From Chitinophagaceae bacterium (GTDB lineage: Bacteria > Bacteroidota > Bacteroidia > Chitinophagales > Chitinophagaceae), in contig JAGFIS010000013.1 of NCBI GenBank assembly GCA_024103425.1, positions 35,794 through 99,793 on the forward strand: 64,000 nt of DNA. Reading direction: 5' to 3'. Shown one piece after another: positions 27,208-36,252 of the stretch (positions are counted from its first letter, which is position 1; every line of letters begins with the position of its first letter). The translations under genes were made by a program, and so were the position numbers. A model generated the notes under the pieces. That model searched no databases, was not told where the DNA came from, and saw only the letters and a list, made by a program, of their open reading frames with translations.

Positions 27208-28236
27208 ATGATTAATCCGGTATTTAGAAAAGGAGTAGTAATTGGAATAGCACTTTTTGCTTTCGTATTCTCCGCACGTGCACAAAAAGATGGTGTAATG
27301 ATAATGGCCCATGGTGGCAGTCAGCAGTGGAATGACTTGGTTGTAAATGCGTCGCAGCCGCTCACCGGCAAGTATCCGGTGGCTTATGCATGGGGAATGG
27401 GTGATCCTGTGACTTTACAAAAAGCAATTGACGAACTGGAAAGTAAAGGGGTAACCAGAATTATTGCTGTACCTCTTTTTATTTCCAGCCATAGCATGGT
27501 TATACGTCAGACTGAATTTTTATTAGGTCTTCGTGATAAAATGGCCGATCCTCCGTTACCCGCAATGGACCATTCAGGTGGTGGACATGATATGAGTGCG
27601 ATGAGTGCTCATGGCTCTCAAGGGCCCCACGATGCCGAAGCGAATGGGCATGGTAGGAAAGCGGCTAATGCTTCCGCAGGGAATGCACACAGTATGATGC
27701 AGTCGCATAACGCACACGAACAAGTTTTACATCCGGTAAAGATGAAGGCGAAGTTGGTAGTGACTCCTGCTCTTGATGATAATATTATAGTGGCCAACAT
27801 TCTGCGCGATCGTATCGCTGAACTGAGTTTGAATCCTGAAAAAGAAACAGTGATTCTTGTGGCACATGGGCCGAATGGAGAAGAGGATAACAAGAAATGG
27901 ATAGCCAACATGGAATCACTCTCAGCGAAGATCCATAAGATTCAAAGAGCCAAAGGAGCCGATTTCAAAGAGATTTTTTCAGTTACCGTAAGAGATGATG
28001 CAGACCCTGCCATTTTCGACCAGGCAAAAGAGCAGCTGAGAGCTTTAGTGCGCCAGTCAGGTCAGTCGGGTGATGTGATTGTAGTACCTGTTTTTCTTTC
28101 TTCGGGTGGCAGGGAACATGCAGTAGCTGAGCGCCTGGAAGGACTTAATTATAAGTGGAATGGTAAAGCGTTACTTCCTGACAGTCGTCTTTCAGATTTT
28201 TTGAGTAATACTGTAGAAGAGGCCGTAAAGAAGTAG
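27208..28236 (+). CDS. Secreted tandem CbiX-like protein with His-rich insert
   Basis: A 342-residue protein with a signal peptide (1-25, ending SARAQ). Two CbiX/SirB-type chelatase domains are recognisable: the first with MAHGGS (H35) and LFISSHSMV (H95), the second with LVAHGPNG near 222 and VPVFLSSGGREH near 300. Between them (about 119-175) is an insert with nine histidines and several methionines, typical of metal-binding linkers. Cytoplasmic CbiX inserts cobalt or iron into sirohydrochlorin-type rings; an exported form may act as a metal or tetrapyrrole-binding protein. The ATG at 27208 opens the signal peptide; an upstream in-frame start at 27169 would disturb it. It follows the B12-controlled nrd operon. 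Confidence 0.85.
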   Translation: MINPVFRKGVVIGIALFAFVFSARAQKDGVMIMAHGGSQQWNDLVVNASQPLTGKYPVAYAWGMGDPVTLQKAIDELESKGVTRIIAVPLFISSHSMVIRQTEFLLGLRDKMADPPLPAMDHSGGGHDMSAMSAHGSQGPHDAEANGHGRKAANASAGNAHSMMQSHNAHEQVLHPVKMKAKLVVTPALDDNIIVANILRDRIAELSLNPEKETVILVAHGPNGEEDNKKWIANMESLSAKIHKIQRAKGADFKEIFSVTVRDDADPAIFDQAKEQLRALVRQSGQSGDVIVVPVFLSSGGREHAVAERLEGLNYKWNGKALLPDSRLSDFLSNTVEEAVKK

Positions 28237-28278
28237 GCGTGTTCAGGATAAATAATTTTATCCTTGAAATTTCATAGT

Positions 28279-28330
28279 GGGCAGAAACTTACAACAGGTT
28301 ATCTATAATGTAAGTTCCTGCCCTTATCGT
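28279..28330 (+). terminator. Intrinsic terminator after the CbiX-like gene
   Basis: GGGCAG with AAACTTACA (28279-28293) pairs with TGTAAGTT and CTGCCC (28309-28323), with one bulge. The stem is followed by TTATCGTTTTT. Position between two same-strand units fits a terminator. Confidence 0.6.
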
Positions 28331-28384
28331 TTTTAGATTTATTTTTCAGAAATCCATTTGCTCTTTCTTCTGTATTTTTAGCGG

Positions 28385-30487
28385 GTGCCATCACCTGATT
28401 CTATAATAAGAGATGAAACCTTTGATCTGGCGTTCCGGTTTGCTACCGAGACGAACGAGCATATCTTCCTGACCGGTAAAGCAGGTACAGGTAAGACGAC
28501 ATTCCTGAAATATCTGATCAAAAACAGCAGTAAAAATATTGTGGTAGCAGCACCGACGGGTGTGGCAGCCATCAATGCCGGTGGTGTTACGCTGCACAGC
28601 CTGTTTCAATTACCCCTGCATCCTTTCCTGCCCAACCCTGTTTCACGAAACGAATTACTCGCAAGGTTGCGCTACAGCAAGAACCGGCTGGATACCATTC
28701 AGAAGATGGATATGCTGGTGATTGACGAAGTGAGCATGGTGCGTGGGGATGTAATTGATGCGATTGACGAGATATTGCGTTCGGTAAGAAAGAATCACAA
28801 CGAACTGTTCGGCGGTGTGCAGGTTTTATTTATCGGCGATTTGTTTCAATTGCCACCTGTAGCTGTCCGGCATGAATGGGGGGTGCTCTCTGATTATTAT
28901 AATTCTCCTTTCTTTTTTGATGCGTATTGTCTGCGAGAAGCAATGCCTGTTTTTATTGAGCTATCAAATGTGTATCGTCAGTCGGATAGAGGATTTATCG
29001 AGCTGCTCAATAAGATCAGAAACAATGCAATGGATGAAGAGAGCTTTGAAATGTTGAATGAGCGGTATCATCCCAATTTCAAACCCGCTATTGAAGAAGG
29101 TTACATTACACTCACCAGTCATAATGCCCAGGCAGATGCGATTAACGAACGCGAATTGAACAGATTGTTTGGTGAGGAGTTTTCATTTGACGCAGAGGTA
29201 GATGGCGATTTTCCTGAGAATAGTTTTCCGGCGGAAAGCCGTATCAGGTTGAAGCGGGGGGCACAGGTAATGTTCCTGAAGAACGATACGATGGGCAGGT
29301 ACTTTAACGGTAAGATTGGGGTGGTAGATTTTTTATCGGATGATGAGATCGTTGTAAAAGCCGATGGAGAATTGATAGAAGTTACCCGCGATACATGGGA
29401 GAATATCCGTTATGAACTCGATAAAAAAGAAGGGAAGCTGAAACAGGAAGTTATGGGCTCTTTCACCCAGTTTCCGCTGCGTCTGGCGTGGGCTACGACG
29501 ATTCATAAGAGTCAGGGGCTGACTTTCGATAAGGTGATGATAGATGCCGCACGCGCATTTGCAGGTGGGCAGGTATATGTTGCATTAAGCAGGTGCACCG
29601 CTCTTGAGGGGATCGTGTTGCTGAGCAAAATTCCTCCCAAGGCAATTGCGTGCAACGCTCATGTAGTAGAGATGCATCAGCGCTTTTCGGGTAACAATCT
29701 GCACGATCGGTTCGAAGGAGCACGTACAGCATTTCTGATGTCAATCTTCTCTGATATTTTTTCTTTTGAAAAAGTTCAGGAAGCGCTGCGGAAGTTGAAC
29801 ACTTCAGTTTTCAGATATATGTCAGCTCTGTCCGGCGAACCGGCTCAATGGTCGAACGATCTTGCCGAACGGATTGTGTATGACAGTGAAACGGGAAATA
29901 AATTTTTACAGCAAATCAATTTCTTCTTATCCGATAACGGTAGGGTGGAAACAAATGCACCTCTTCAGAAAAGAATTACCCAGGCTGCCATTCATTTTGA
30001 TAAAAGAATTTTTGATGCCATACAGATGGTTGCGTCGCCCTCGCTGGAAACAGAAAGCAAGGAAGTGGCTAAAGAAATTAATACCCAACTTGCTGAGCTT
30101 TACAACACACTGCAGGATGTTTACAACTCAATTCAATATTGCTTCAATGATTTTGTGCTTCAGGATTACCTGAGGCATAAGTTTGATTTCAAGATTCCGG
30201 CAAAGCGAATCAACATTTATGCATCTTCCAGGTCTGTAACCTACTCTGCTGATGACGAGCTGGTAAAGCGTTTAAAAGTCTGGAGAAACGGAATCTGTAA
30301 TAAATACAATCTGCCGGTTTATATGGTTGCCAATCAGGAATCTCTCACCATGATTGCAGACCGGAAACCGGCTACTGATGATGAATTAAGAGAGATTAAA
30401 GGCTTTGGAAAAGTGAAGGTTCAAAAATATGGCAGGGAAATTCTGGCAATCGTCCAGGAATATCTCGAAGAAAACAACCTTAGGTAA
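28385..30487 (+). CDS. Pif1-like helicase with C-terminal HRDC-type domain
   Basis: A 700-residue superfamily 1B helicase. The Walker A motif GKAGTGKTTFL is near residue 33, Walker B VIDEVSMV near 112, the GDLFQLPPV motif III near 155, and the ATTIHKSQGLTFD motif V/VI region near 362. The UvrD-type C-terminal fold (VYVALSRC) follows. Residues about 630-700 form an HRDC-like domain (LREIKGFGKVKVQKYGREIL) that binds DNA. Pif1 relatives unwind DNA 5'-3' and resolve G-quadruplexes. No ATG is available in frame near the front, so translation begins at GTG 28385. Confidence 0.88.
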   Translation: MPSPDSIIRDETFDLAFRFATETNEHIFLTGKAGTGKTTFLKYLIKNSSKNIVVAAPTGVAAINAGGVTLHSLFQLPLHPFLPNPVSRNELLARLRYSKNRLDTIQKMDMLVIDEVSMVRGDVIDAIDEILRSVRKNHNELFGGVQVLFIGDLFQLPPVAVRHEWGVLSDYYNSPFFFDAYCLREAMPVFIELSNVYRQSDRGFIELLNKIRNNAMDEESFEMLNERYHPNFKPAIEEGYITLTSHNAQADAINERELNRLFGEEFSFDAEVDGDFPENSFPAESRIRLKRGAQVMFLKNDTMGRYFNGKIGVVDFLSDDEIVVKADGELIEVTRDTWENIRYELDKKEGKLKQEVMGSFTQFPLRLAWATTIHKSQGLTFDKVMIDAARAFAGGQVYVALSRCTALEGIVLLSKIPPKAIACNAHVVEMHQRFSGNNLHDRFEGARTAFLMSIFSDIFSFEKVQEALRKLNTSVFRYMSALSGEPAQWSNDLAERIVYDSETGNKFLQQINFFLSDNGRVETNAPLQKRITQAAIHFDKRIFDAIQMVASPSLETESKEVAKEINTQLAELYNTLQDVYNSIQYCFNDFVLQDYLRHKFDFKIPAKRINIYASSRSVTYSADDELVKRLKVWRNGICNKYNLPVYMVANQESLTMIADRKPATDDELREIKGFGKVKVQKYGREILAIVQEYLEENNLR

Positions 30488-30500
30488 TTTTTATCTCACA

Positions 30501-31076
30501 CTAGCCAACCCATGTAATTTTTTCCTCAACGGGTGAACGCTGCATTTCCTTTGGAGCATCCTTTATTTTTCCGATATAGAAAAACCCGATAAGTCTGTCT
30601 TCTGCTTCAAGTCCGAAAAGTTCTTTGGCACCCTCAATGTAGGTAATACCTCCTGTGGAGAGATAACATCCTAATCCGTAAGCGGTAGCTGTCAGAAACA
30701 TATTCTCTATTGCACAACCGACGGCAAGTATTTCTTCAACTTCGGGTACACGCTCCCCGTGCCGTTTTAATCCGATTGCAATCACGTGAGAGGCCATTAA
30801 AGGATAGTCTTGCAGTTTTTTAATCTTAATCTTGTTTTCAGAGCCTTTGTTCTGAATGTAGAGCGATGTCTGCAAATCAGCAAATTGTTTTCTGCCCTCT
30901 CTGCCGTAAACCGTAAACCGCCAGGGCATCGTTTTTTTATGGTTAGGCGCCTTGTTGGCGTTTTCAAGAATTTGCTTAACGATGGCGTCGTCCACTTCTG
31001 CCCCCGCTTCGTACTGATACGGATAAATGCTTCTGCGGTTTTGTATAACGGTATTGATAATTCCGGGTTTGTCCAT
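30501..31076 (-). CDS. Nitroreductase family protein (YdjA-like)
   Basis: A 191-residue flavoprotein. The N-terminal RRSIYPYQ motif, the NANKAPNHKKTMPWRF FMN-binding segment and the C-terminal LIGFFYIGKIKDAP strip match short nitroreductases related to YdjA. They are homodimers using FMN and NAD(P)H to reduce nitro groups, quinones or flavins. The physiological substrate is unknown. The gene is convergent with the helicase gene and divergent from pgk. Confidence 0.85.
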   Translation of the reverse strand: MDKPGIINTVIQNRRSIYPYQYEAGAEVDDAIVKQILENANKAPNHKKTMPWRFTVYGREGRKQFADLQTSLYIQNKGSENKIKIKKLQDYPLMASHVIAIGLKRHGERVPEVEEILAVGCAIENMFLTATAYGLGCYLSTGGITYIEGAKELFGLEAEDRLIGFFYIGKIKDAPKEMQRSPVEEKITWVG

Positions 31077-31153
31077 TGCTTATGGTTTGAATGATTGCAA
31101 ACATAGTAGAAAGCTTTGAGTCAGATTCAGGAATTCGGACAGTTCATTTTATC

Positions 31154-31161
31154 TATTTTTG
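31154..31161 (+). promoter_or_regulatory. Promoter -7 box of pgk
   Basis: TATTTTTG, an exact TAnnTTTG match, lies 12 bases before the pgk ATG. Confidence 0.55.
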
Positions 31162-31173
31162 GCGAAAAAATAG

Positions 31174-32367
31174 ATGAGCCAGTTTTCAAAGTTTAACTTC
31201 ACCGGGCATAAGGCATTGGTCCGCGTAGATTTCAACGTACCTGTTAAGGAAGGCAAGGTAGCAGATGATACACGAATGAGGGCAGCATTGCCTACGATTC
31301 AAAAGATTTTAAGAGACGGAGGCAGTGTGATTTTGATGTCGCACCTGGGCCGGCCTAAAGGAAAAGTGGATGAGAAGTATTCATTGGGGCAGATTGTATA
31401 TCACTTGAAAGAATTGCTACCGGGCGTGACGGTGCATTTTGCAACTGATTGTATAGGTGCTGTGGCAGAAGAGAAGGCTGCTGCACTGCAGTCCGGTGAA
31501 GTTTTGCTGCTGGAGAACCTGCGCTTTCATGCTGAAGAAGAAAAGGGAGATCCCGCTTTTGCAAAAGAGCTGAGCCGCTTAGGTGATGTGTACGTGAACG
31601 ATGCTTTTGGTACTGCACATCGTGCTCATGCTTCAACCGCTGTTATTGCTGCTGATTTTCCCCAGGGTAAAAAGATGTTTGGTCTGCTGATGGAGGCAGA
31701 AGTTTCCAACGCTGAAAGGGTGTTGCATTCATCAGAAAAGCCATTCACTGCTATTCTCGGCGGAGCCAAGGTGAGTGATAAGATCGAGATTATCGAGAAC
31801 CTGCTGAATAAGGCCGACAATATCATCATCGGTGGTGGCATGACCTACACTTTCTTGAGGAGCCAGGGGAAACATACCGGAAATAGCCTCTGCGAGGAAG
31901 ACAAGCTGGATCTCGCAGGTGATATTCTGAAAAGAGCTGCTGAGAAGAATGTATCCTTCTATCTGGCCGCTGACAGTGTAATTGCCGATGCATTCAGTAA
32001 TGACGCCAATAGGAATACAGTATCTAACGATAATATCCCGGCCGGATGGATGGGGTTAGATATCGGTCCGGATGCAATCGCCGAGTTTACTGAAGTCATC
32101 ACTAACAGCAAGACTATTTTGTGGAATGGTCCGATGGGGGTTTTTGAGATGAGCAATTTTCAGGCAGGAACCAGAGCTATTGCAGAAGCCGTAGCAGCAG
32201 CAACAGAGAAAGGTGCTTACAGCCTTGTCGGTGGGGGCGATAGTGTGGCTGCGGTAAATCAGTTTGGGCTTGCAGATAAAGTAAGCTATGTGTCGACAGG
32301 CGGCGGGGCATTGCTCGAATATTTTGAAGGAAAAACATTGCCCGGTATTGCGGCGATAAGAGATTAA
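31174..32367 (+). CDS. pgk: Phosphoglycerate kinase
   Basis: A 397-residue enzyme of standard length. It has the N-terminal [13 protein letters not shown] signature, the SHLGRPKG strip that binds 3-phosphoglycerate, [24 protein letters not shown] and the C-terminal nucleotide-binding GGGDSVAAV. It makes ATP and 3-phosphoglycerate from 1,3-bisphosphoglycerate in glycolysis and works in reverse in gluconeogenesis. Cytoplasmic. Single gene here with its own promoter. Confidence 0.97.
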   Translation: MSQFSKFNFTGHKALVRVDFNVPVKEGKVADDTRMRAALPTIQKILRDGGSVILMSHLGRPKGKVDEKYSLGQIVYHLKELLPGVTVHFATDCIGAVAEEKAAALQSGEVLLLENLRFHAEEEKGDPAFAKELSRLGDVYVNDAFGTAHRAHASTAVIAADFPQGKKMFGLLMEAEVSNAERVLHSSEKPFTAILGGAKVSDKIEIIENLLNKADNIIIGGGMTYTFLRSQGKHTGNSLCEEDKLDLAGDILKRAAEKNVSFYLAADSVIADAFSNDANRNTVSNDNIPAGWMGLDIGPDAIAEFTEVITNSKTILWNGPMGVFEMSNFQAGTRAIAEAVAAATEKGAYSLVGGGDSVAAVNQFGLADKVSYVSTGGGALLEYFEGKTLPGIAAIRD

Positions 32368-32436
32368 CTCCGGTTATATAAAAAAACGGATAATAAAACC
32401 CCAATTCATTTACCTTCACAAAAAAAATAATACGAG

Positions 32437-33027
32437 ATGAAAAAGAATACACCCCTATGGATCATTCTTGGTCTGGCTGTTATCCTTGGTTTTTGGGGAT
32501 GCGGAGTCTATAACGGATTAGTTACCGCTGATCAGGAAGTAAAAACCAAATGGAGTAACGTAGAAACAAATTATCAGCGCAGGACCGATCTGTACAACAG
32601 TGTGATTAAAACCATTGAGGCATCTGCCAATTTTGAAAAAAGTACACTTACCGAAGTGATTGAGGCAAGGGCTAAGGCGACACAGGTTACTGTAAATACA
32701 GACGACCCTGCAAGTATGCAGGAATTCCAGAATGCTCAGGCCGGTTTCTCGGGAGCTTTTGGCAGGTTACTCGCCGTATTGGAAAATTATCCCGATTTGA
32801 AGACGACAGCCGCATTTCAGGATTTTCAAGCCCAGATAGAAGGAACTGAAAACAGAATCAATGTGGCAAGGCAGGATTATAATGATGCTGTAAAAAAGTA
32901 TAACCTCAGTGTCAAAACCTTCCCACGGAATATTTTAGCCGGTTATTTCGGATTCCACGAAAAGGCCTTCTATGAGGCAGATAAGGGGAGCGAGAAAGCA
33001 CCTGACATCCAGTTTGATATCAAATAA
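32437..33027 (+). CDS. LemA family protein
   Basis: A 196-residue protein. A membrane-inserted N-terminus (about 7-27) is followed by the LemA helical bundle, with NGLVTADQEVKTKWSNVETNYQRRTDLYNSVIKT near the start and the closing NVARQDYNDAVKKYNLSVKTFPRN segment typical of the family. LemA proteins are envelope proteins of uncertain role that recur with TPM-domain genes, as here. The next gene begins two bases after its stop, so the three genes 32437-34285 form one operon. Confidence 0.92.
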   Translation: MKKNTPLWIILGLAVILGFWGCGVYNGLVTADQEVKTKWSNVETNYQRRTDLYNSVIKTIEASANFEKSTLTEVIEARAKATQVTVNTDDPASMQEFQNAQAGFSGAFGRLLAVLENYPDLKTTAAFQDFQAQIEGTENRINVARQDYNDAVKKYNLSVKTFPRNILAGYFGFHEKAFYEADKGSEKAPDIQFDIK

Positions 33028-33029
33028 TA

Positions 33030-33485
33030 ATGATCCGTCTCAGGAAAAAAAAGCCCGTCTTTTCAGTAGACCAGTCTGATAAGATCGTCGAGGCCATCCG
33101 GCAGGCAGAGAAGCAGACAAGTGGTGAAATACGTTTGTTTGTGGAAGGCAGGTGCAAGTATGTCGATGCACTTGACAGAGCCCGGCAGGTATTCGGTGAT
33201 CTCGAAATGGAGCAGACAAAGCTCCGTAACGGAGTGCTTTTTTACCTTGCCATTCACGACAGACAGATAGCCATCTTCGCCGATGAAGGCATCAGTAAAG
33301 TAGTACAGCCTGACTTCTGGTGGGAGACACTTTGCAGAGTGATTGCAAAAATCAAATCGCGTGAAATGGTACAAGGTCTCTGCGAAGGCATATTGGAAGT
33401 AGGTGAGGTACTTAGCAGAAATTTTCCGAATCAACCGGGAATCGACAAAAATGAACTGCCCGATGAAATAGTCTTTGGAGACTAG
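33030..33485 (+). CDS. TPM domain protein, short form
   Basis: A 151-residue protein with a TPM (TLP18.3/Psb32/MOLO-1) domain: IVEAIRQAEKQTSGEIRLFVEGR, then NGVLFYLAIHDRQIAIFADEGI. It has no signal peptide or membrane helix, so it is probably the cytosolic or peripheral partner of the anchored TPM protein next to it. TPM domains are alpha/beta folds with reported acid-phosphatase activity in plants; the bacterial role is unclear. Confidence 0.85.
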   Translation: MIRLRKKKPVFSVDQSDKIVEAIRQAEKQTSGEIRLFVEGRCKYVDALDRARQVFGDLEMEQTKLRNGVLFYLAIHDRQIAIFADEGISKVVQPDFWWETLCRVIAKIKSREMVQGLCEGILEVGEVLSRNFPNQPGIDKNELPDEIVFGD

Positions 33486-33496
33486 ACTTTAAACAC

Positions 33497-34285
33497 ATGA
33501 AGCATTATCTTTTGCTGATAATAAGTTTTCTCTTTTGTACAGGGGTTCTTGCACAGAAGATTGAGCCGAGGCCTAACCCTCCAAGGGCAGTGAATGACTA
33601 TGCACAAATGCTGGCCTCTTTTCAGCAAGATGCGCTGGAGCAGAAATTGCGTGCTTATAATGACTCTACTTCATCGGCAATCGTAATTATTACTGTTCCT
33701 AACCTTGATGGATATGACATTGCAGAAGTAGCATTGAAATATCTCAGAGAATGGGGTGTTGGTGTACAGGGTAAGAACAACGGTGTTGTGATTCTTGTAG
33801 CAAAAGAAGAACGAAAAGCCAGAATAGAGACCGGGTATGGCATGGAGGGAGTACTGCCCGATATCGTTGCCAAGCATATCATAGATCAGGAGATGATTCC
33901 CAACTTCAAAAATGAAGATTATTACAGGGGGTTTGATCGGGCAGTGGATGCAATTATCGCTGCTGCTGCGGGTGAGTACAAGCCTAATCCTAAAGACGAT
34001 GAAGATGGAGGTGCCTGGGCGATTGTTATGGTCATAATCTTTTTTATCATTCTGATATTCATAATCAAAGGCGGAGGAGGCGGTGGCCAGTATATGAGCC
34101 GACGCGGATCGTCCGACTGGTTAGATACTATTCCCTGGATATTGATGAACGAATCTATGGGACGCGGCAGCAGGGGCGGAGGCTTCGGTGGTGGTGGTTT
34201 TGGCGGAGGCGGATTTGGTGGCGGAGGTTTCGGAGGCTTCGGCGGTGGAAGCGGCGGCGGTGGTGGAGCCAGTGGAGGATGGTAA
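33497..34285 (+). CDS. TPM domain protein, membrane-anchored with Gly-rich tail (YgcG-like)
   Basis: A 262-residue protein. It has a signal peptide (1-20), a TPM domain (about 28-150: VNDYAQMLASFQQDALEQKL, TVPNLDGYDIAEVALKYLREWGVG, NNGVVILVAKEERKARIETGYGMEG), one membrane helix near 174-193, and a C-terminal glycine-rich tail of GGGF and GGGG repeats. That arrangement is the YgcG family. It lies 11 bases after the short TPM gene in the LemA operon and is likely an envelope protein. Confidence 0.9.
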   Translation: MKHYLLLIISFLFCTGVLAQKIEPRPNPPRAVNDYAQMLASFQQDALEQKLRAYNDSTSSAIVIITVPNLDGYDIAEVALKYLREWGVGVQGKNNGVVILVAKEERKARIETGYGMEGVLPDIVAKHIIDQEMIPNFKNEDYYRGFDRAVDAIIAAAAGEYKPNPKDDEDGGAWAIVMVIIFFIILIFIIKGGGGGGQYMSRRGSSDWLDTIPWILMNESMGRGSRGGGFGGGGFGGGGFGGGGFGGFGGGSGGGGGASGGW

Positions 34286-34395
34286 ACCTCAGAAGAGATT
34301 AGTAATGAATTATAAATTATGAGTTGTGAATGAGGGAAGGTTTGTAGGGAAGTCACATTCGTGTCATATTCATTATGCTTAAAAAATTACGATTG

Positions 34396-34403
34396 TAAGT
34401 TTG
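34396..34403 (+). promoter_or_regulatory. Promoter -7 box of tryptophanase
   Basis: TAAGTTTG is an exact TAnnTTTG match. It overlaps an in-frame TTG at 34401, so translation must begin later, at the ATG at 34425, which is preceded by AAAGGAG. No tnaC-like leader peptide with tryptophan codons is visible. Confidence 0.65.
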
Positions 34404-34424
34404 AGCGAAAAAAATAAAGGAGTA

Positions 34425-35798
34425 ATGTTTAAGACAATCATCGAACCATTTAAAATCAAGTCTGTAGAACCAATCTACATGACAACTGAAGAACAAAGGA
34501 AAAAGCTAATTAAGGAAGCACATTACAATCCTTTCCTCCTGCATTCGCGTGATGTGATTATCGATATGCTTACGGATAGTGGCACATCAGCTATGAGCAG
34601 TCAGCAGTGGGCCGGAATCATGCAGGGCGATGAATCGTATGCAGGAGCATCCAGCTTTCTGAAGCTGGAAAAAGAAATTCAAGACCTGACCGGATATCCG
34701 CATGTTTTGCCTACGCACCAGGGCAGAGCTGCGGAGAGAATCCTGTACAGCTACCTCGGAGGAAAAGGAAAGATATTTATTAGTAATACCCACTTTGATA
34801 CTACCAGAGCTAATATAGAGTTTAGTGGAGCTGAGGCTATTGATATTCCGACTCCTGCTGCAAAGGACCACGACTCAGAATTTCATTTCAAAGGGAATAT
34901 CGATCTGGAAAAACTGGAGGAGTATCTGAAAACGTCTGCAAAACAGATTGGGGCCGTTATTCAAACTGTTACCAACAATAGTGGCGGTGGTCAGCCGGTG
35001 AGTATGGAGAATACCAAGCAGGCATCTGCATTGTGTAAAAAATATGGAGTGCTGTTCGTGATTGACTGCTGTCGTATTGCTGAGAATTCTTACTTCATCA
35101 GGCATTACGAAAAGGGATACGAAAACTATTCTTACCGCGATATTGCTAAAGAAATGTTCTCTCTGGCAGATGGCGGTGTGATGAGTGCAAAGAAAGACGC
35201 ACTGGTGAATATCGGGGGTTTCCTGGCCTTAAAAGACCAGGTACTGGCCGAGGCATGCACGAACCTGTTGATTATTACTGAAGGGTTTGTAACCTACGGC
35301 GGACTGGCAGGGCGCGATATGGAGGCCATGGCTATCGGTCTGCGCGAAGTGTTTGAAGATGATTATCTGACGTACAGAATTACAAGTACCAAATATCTCG
35401 GAGAGCACATCCGCAAGGCGGGGATTCCTGTCATCTACCCGATAGGCGGGCATGCTGTTTATGTAGATGCCGGTTTGATGTATCCTCATATTCCTGCTAA
35501 TCAATATCCCGGGCAGACACTGGTATGCGAATTGTATAAGGTGGGCGGCATCCGCGCGGTTGAAATCGGATCGGTAATGTTTGGTAAATATGACGAAAAG
35601 GGAGAGTTGATTCCTGCACCTGTTGAACTGGTGCGATTAGCCATCCCAAGAAGAGTTTATACCCAGAGCCACATCGACTATGTGATTGAAGTATTTGAGC
35701 ATTTGAAAGATAATGTGAAGTCGGCTAAAGGGATGAAGATTGTTAAGGAGCCGAAATTCCTGAGGCACTTTACAGCGCATTTTGAGGAGGTATCCTGA
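34425..35798 (+). CDS. tnaA: Tryptophanase
   Basis: A 457-residue PLP beta-eliminating lyase. It has the TDSGTSAMS strip, the THQGRAAE motif, FDTTRANIEFSGAEA, the SAKKDA lysine (K257, Schiff base with PLP) and the C-terminal IPRRVYTQSHIDYVIE. Residues near the end (ACELYKVAGIRAVEIGS in E. coli TnaA; CELYKVGGIRAVEIGS here) favour tryptophanase over tyrosine phenol-lyase. It splits tryptophan to indole, pyruvate and ammonia. The chosen start follows a good ribosome-binding site. Confidence 0.88.
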   Translation: MFKTIIEPFKIKSVEPIYMTTEEQRKKLIKEAHYNPFLLHSRDVIIDMLTDSGTSAMSSQQWAGIMQGDESYAGASSFLKLEKEIQDLTGYPHVLPTHQGRAAERILYSYLGGKGKIFISNTHFDTTRANIEFSGAEAIDIPTPAAKDHDSEFHFKGNIDLEKLEEYLKTSAKQIGAVIQTVTNNSGGGQPVSMENTKQASALCKKYGVLFVIDCCRIAENSYFIRHYEKGYENYSYRDIAKEMFSLADGGVMSAKKDALVNIGGFLALKDQVLAEACTNLLIITEGFVTYGGLAGRDMEAMAIGLREVFEDDYLTYRITSTKYLGEHIRKAGIPVIYPIGGHAVYVDAGLMYPHIPANQYPGQTLVCELYKVGGIRAVEIGSVMFGKYDEKGELIPAPVELVRLAIPRRVYTQSHIDYVIEVFEHLKDNVKSAKGMKIVKEPKFLRHFTAHFEEVS

Positions 35799-35830
35799 TT
35801 TTCTGAGATCTTATAACCTAGAACACGATA

Positions 35831-36090
35831 TATAAAAAAAGAGGCCAGTGGTGTGGCCTCTTTTTTAATAATTTAATCCTGGGTGTCACTGGTTTTTCAG
35901 GTTAAATTTTCTTTGGTTTTACATAAGAAATCAATGCTTTCAAAGGATTTGGTTCATGGTTTTCTTTGGATACTTGATCTGTTGGTTTTCGTAGGATTAG
36001 TTGGTTTTGGTCTCTTAGGATGTTTTGGTTTTTGTTTTTTGGACTTTCAGCGGGATTGTGGATTCGGTATATTTAATTACCGTTTGTGAA
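35831..36090 (-). ncRNA. Candidate small RNA between tnaA and the acylphosphatase gene
   Basis: On the minus strand a full promoter is present: TTG at 36123-36121, 20 bases, then TATCTTTG at 36100-36093. It points into a stretch with no open frame longer than about 25 codons. The predicted transcript is about 255 bases, rich in A and C (recurring AAAACCAA) and begins with a small hairpin (GGTA with TACC). It ends at the strong bidirectional terminator at 35835-35866, which gives seven Ts on this strand. Complete signals with no protein argue for a small RNA. I recognise no known family. Confidence 0.5.
35835..35866. terminator. Bidirectional intrinsic terminator
   Basis: GAGGCCA at 35841-35847 pairs with TGGCCTC at 35854-35860, extended by an A run on one side and a T run on the other. 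It ends tnaA on the plus strand (six Ts) and the candidate small RNA on the minus strand (seven Ts). Confidence 0.9.
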
Positions 36091-36092
36091 TA

Positions 36093-36100
36093 CAAAGATA
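36093..36100 (-). promoter_or_regulatory. Promoter -7 box of the candidate small RNA
   Basis: On the minus strand TATCTTTG, with TTG 20 bases upstream (36123-36121). This is one of the best -33/-7 pairs in the window and it serves no coding gene. Confidence 0.65.
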
Positions 36101-36123
36101 TAAGGGCACCTAAGGGTTTTCAA

Positions 36124-36196
36124 GAGCATTATTGCTCATTCTTTTGCCTATAGAATTTACCTTTAAAATCGTAAGTTTACGATATCGCCGAACGGC
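36124..36196. repeat. Cluster of short inverted repeats before the acylphosphatase gene
   Basis: GAGCA/TGCTC (36124-36137), ATCGTAA/TTACGAT (36168-36183, two-base centre) and CGCCG/CGGCG around an AA centre (about 36185-36196) follow each other within 75 bases. They lie between the outward-facing small-RNA promoter and the acylphosphatase gene and may be regulator sites or leader structures. Confidence 0.4.
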
Positions 36197-36252
36197 GTTT
36201 AACGATGTTAGATTGAGTACTTTGACGGTATTTTTAATATAAATAATTGGTA

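Noticed and set aside
34425..35798. Tyrosine phenol-lyase instead of tryptophanase
   Set aside because: C-terminal residues (CELYKVGGIRAVEIGS) resemble tryptophanase and not tyrosine phenol-lyase.
35883..36089. 68-residue hydrophobic plus-strand frame between tnaA and acylphosphatase
   Set aside because: Its composition follows from the complement of an A/C-rich non-coding stretch; plus-strand promoter signals are lacking while the minus strand has a complete promoter.
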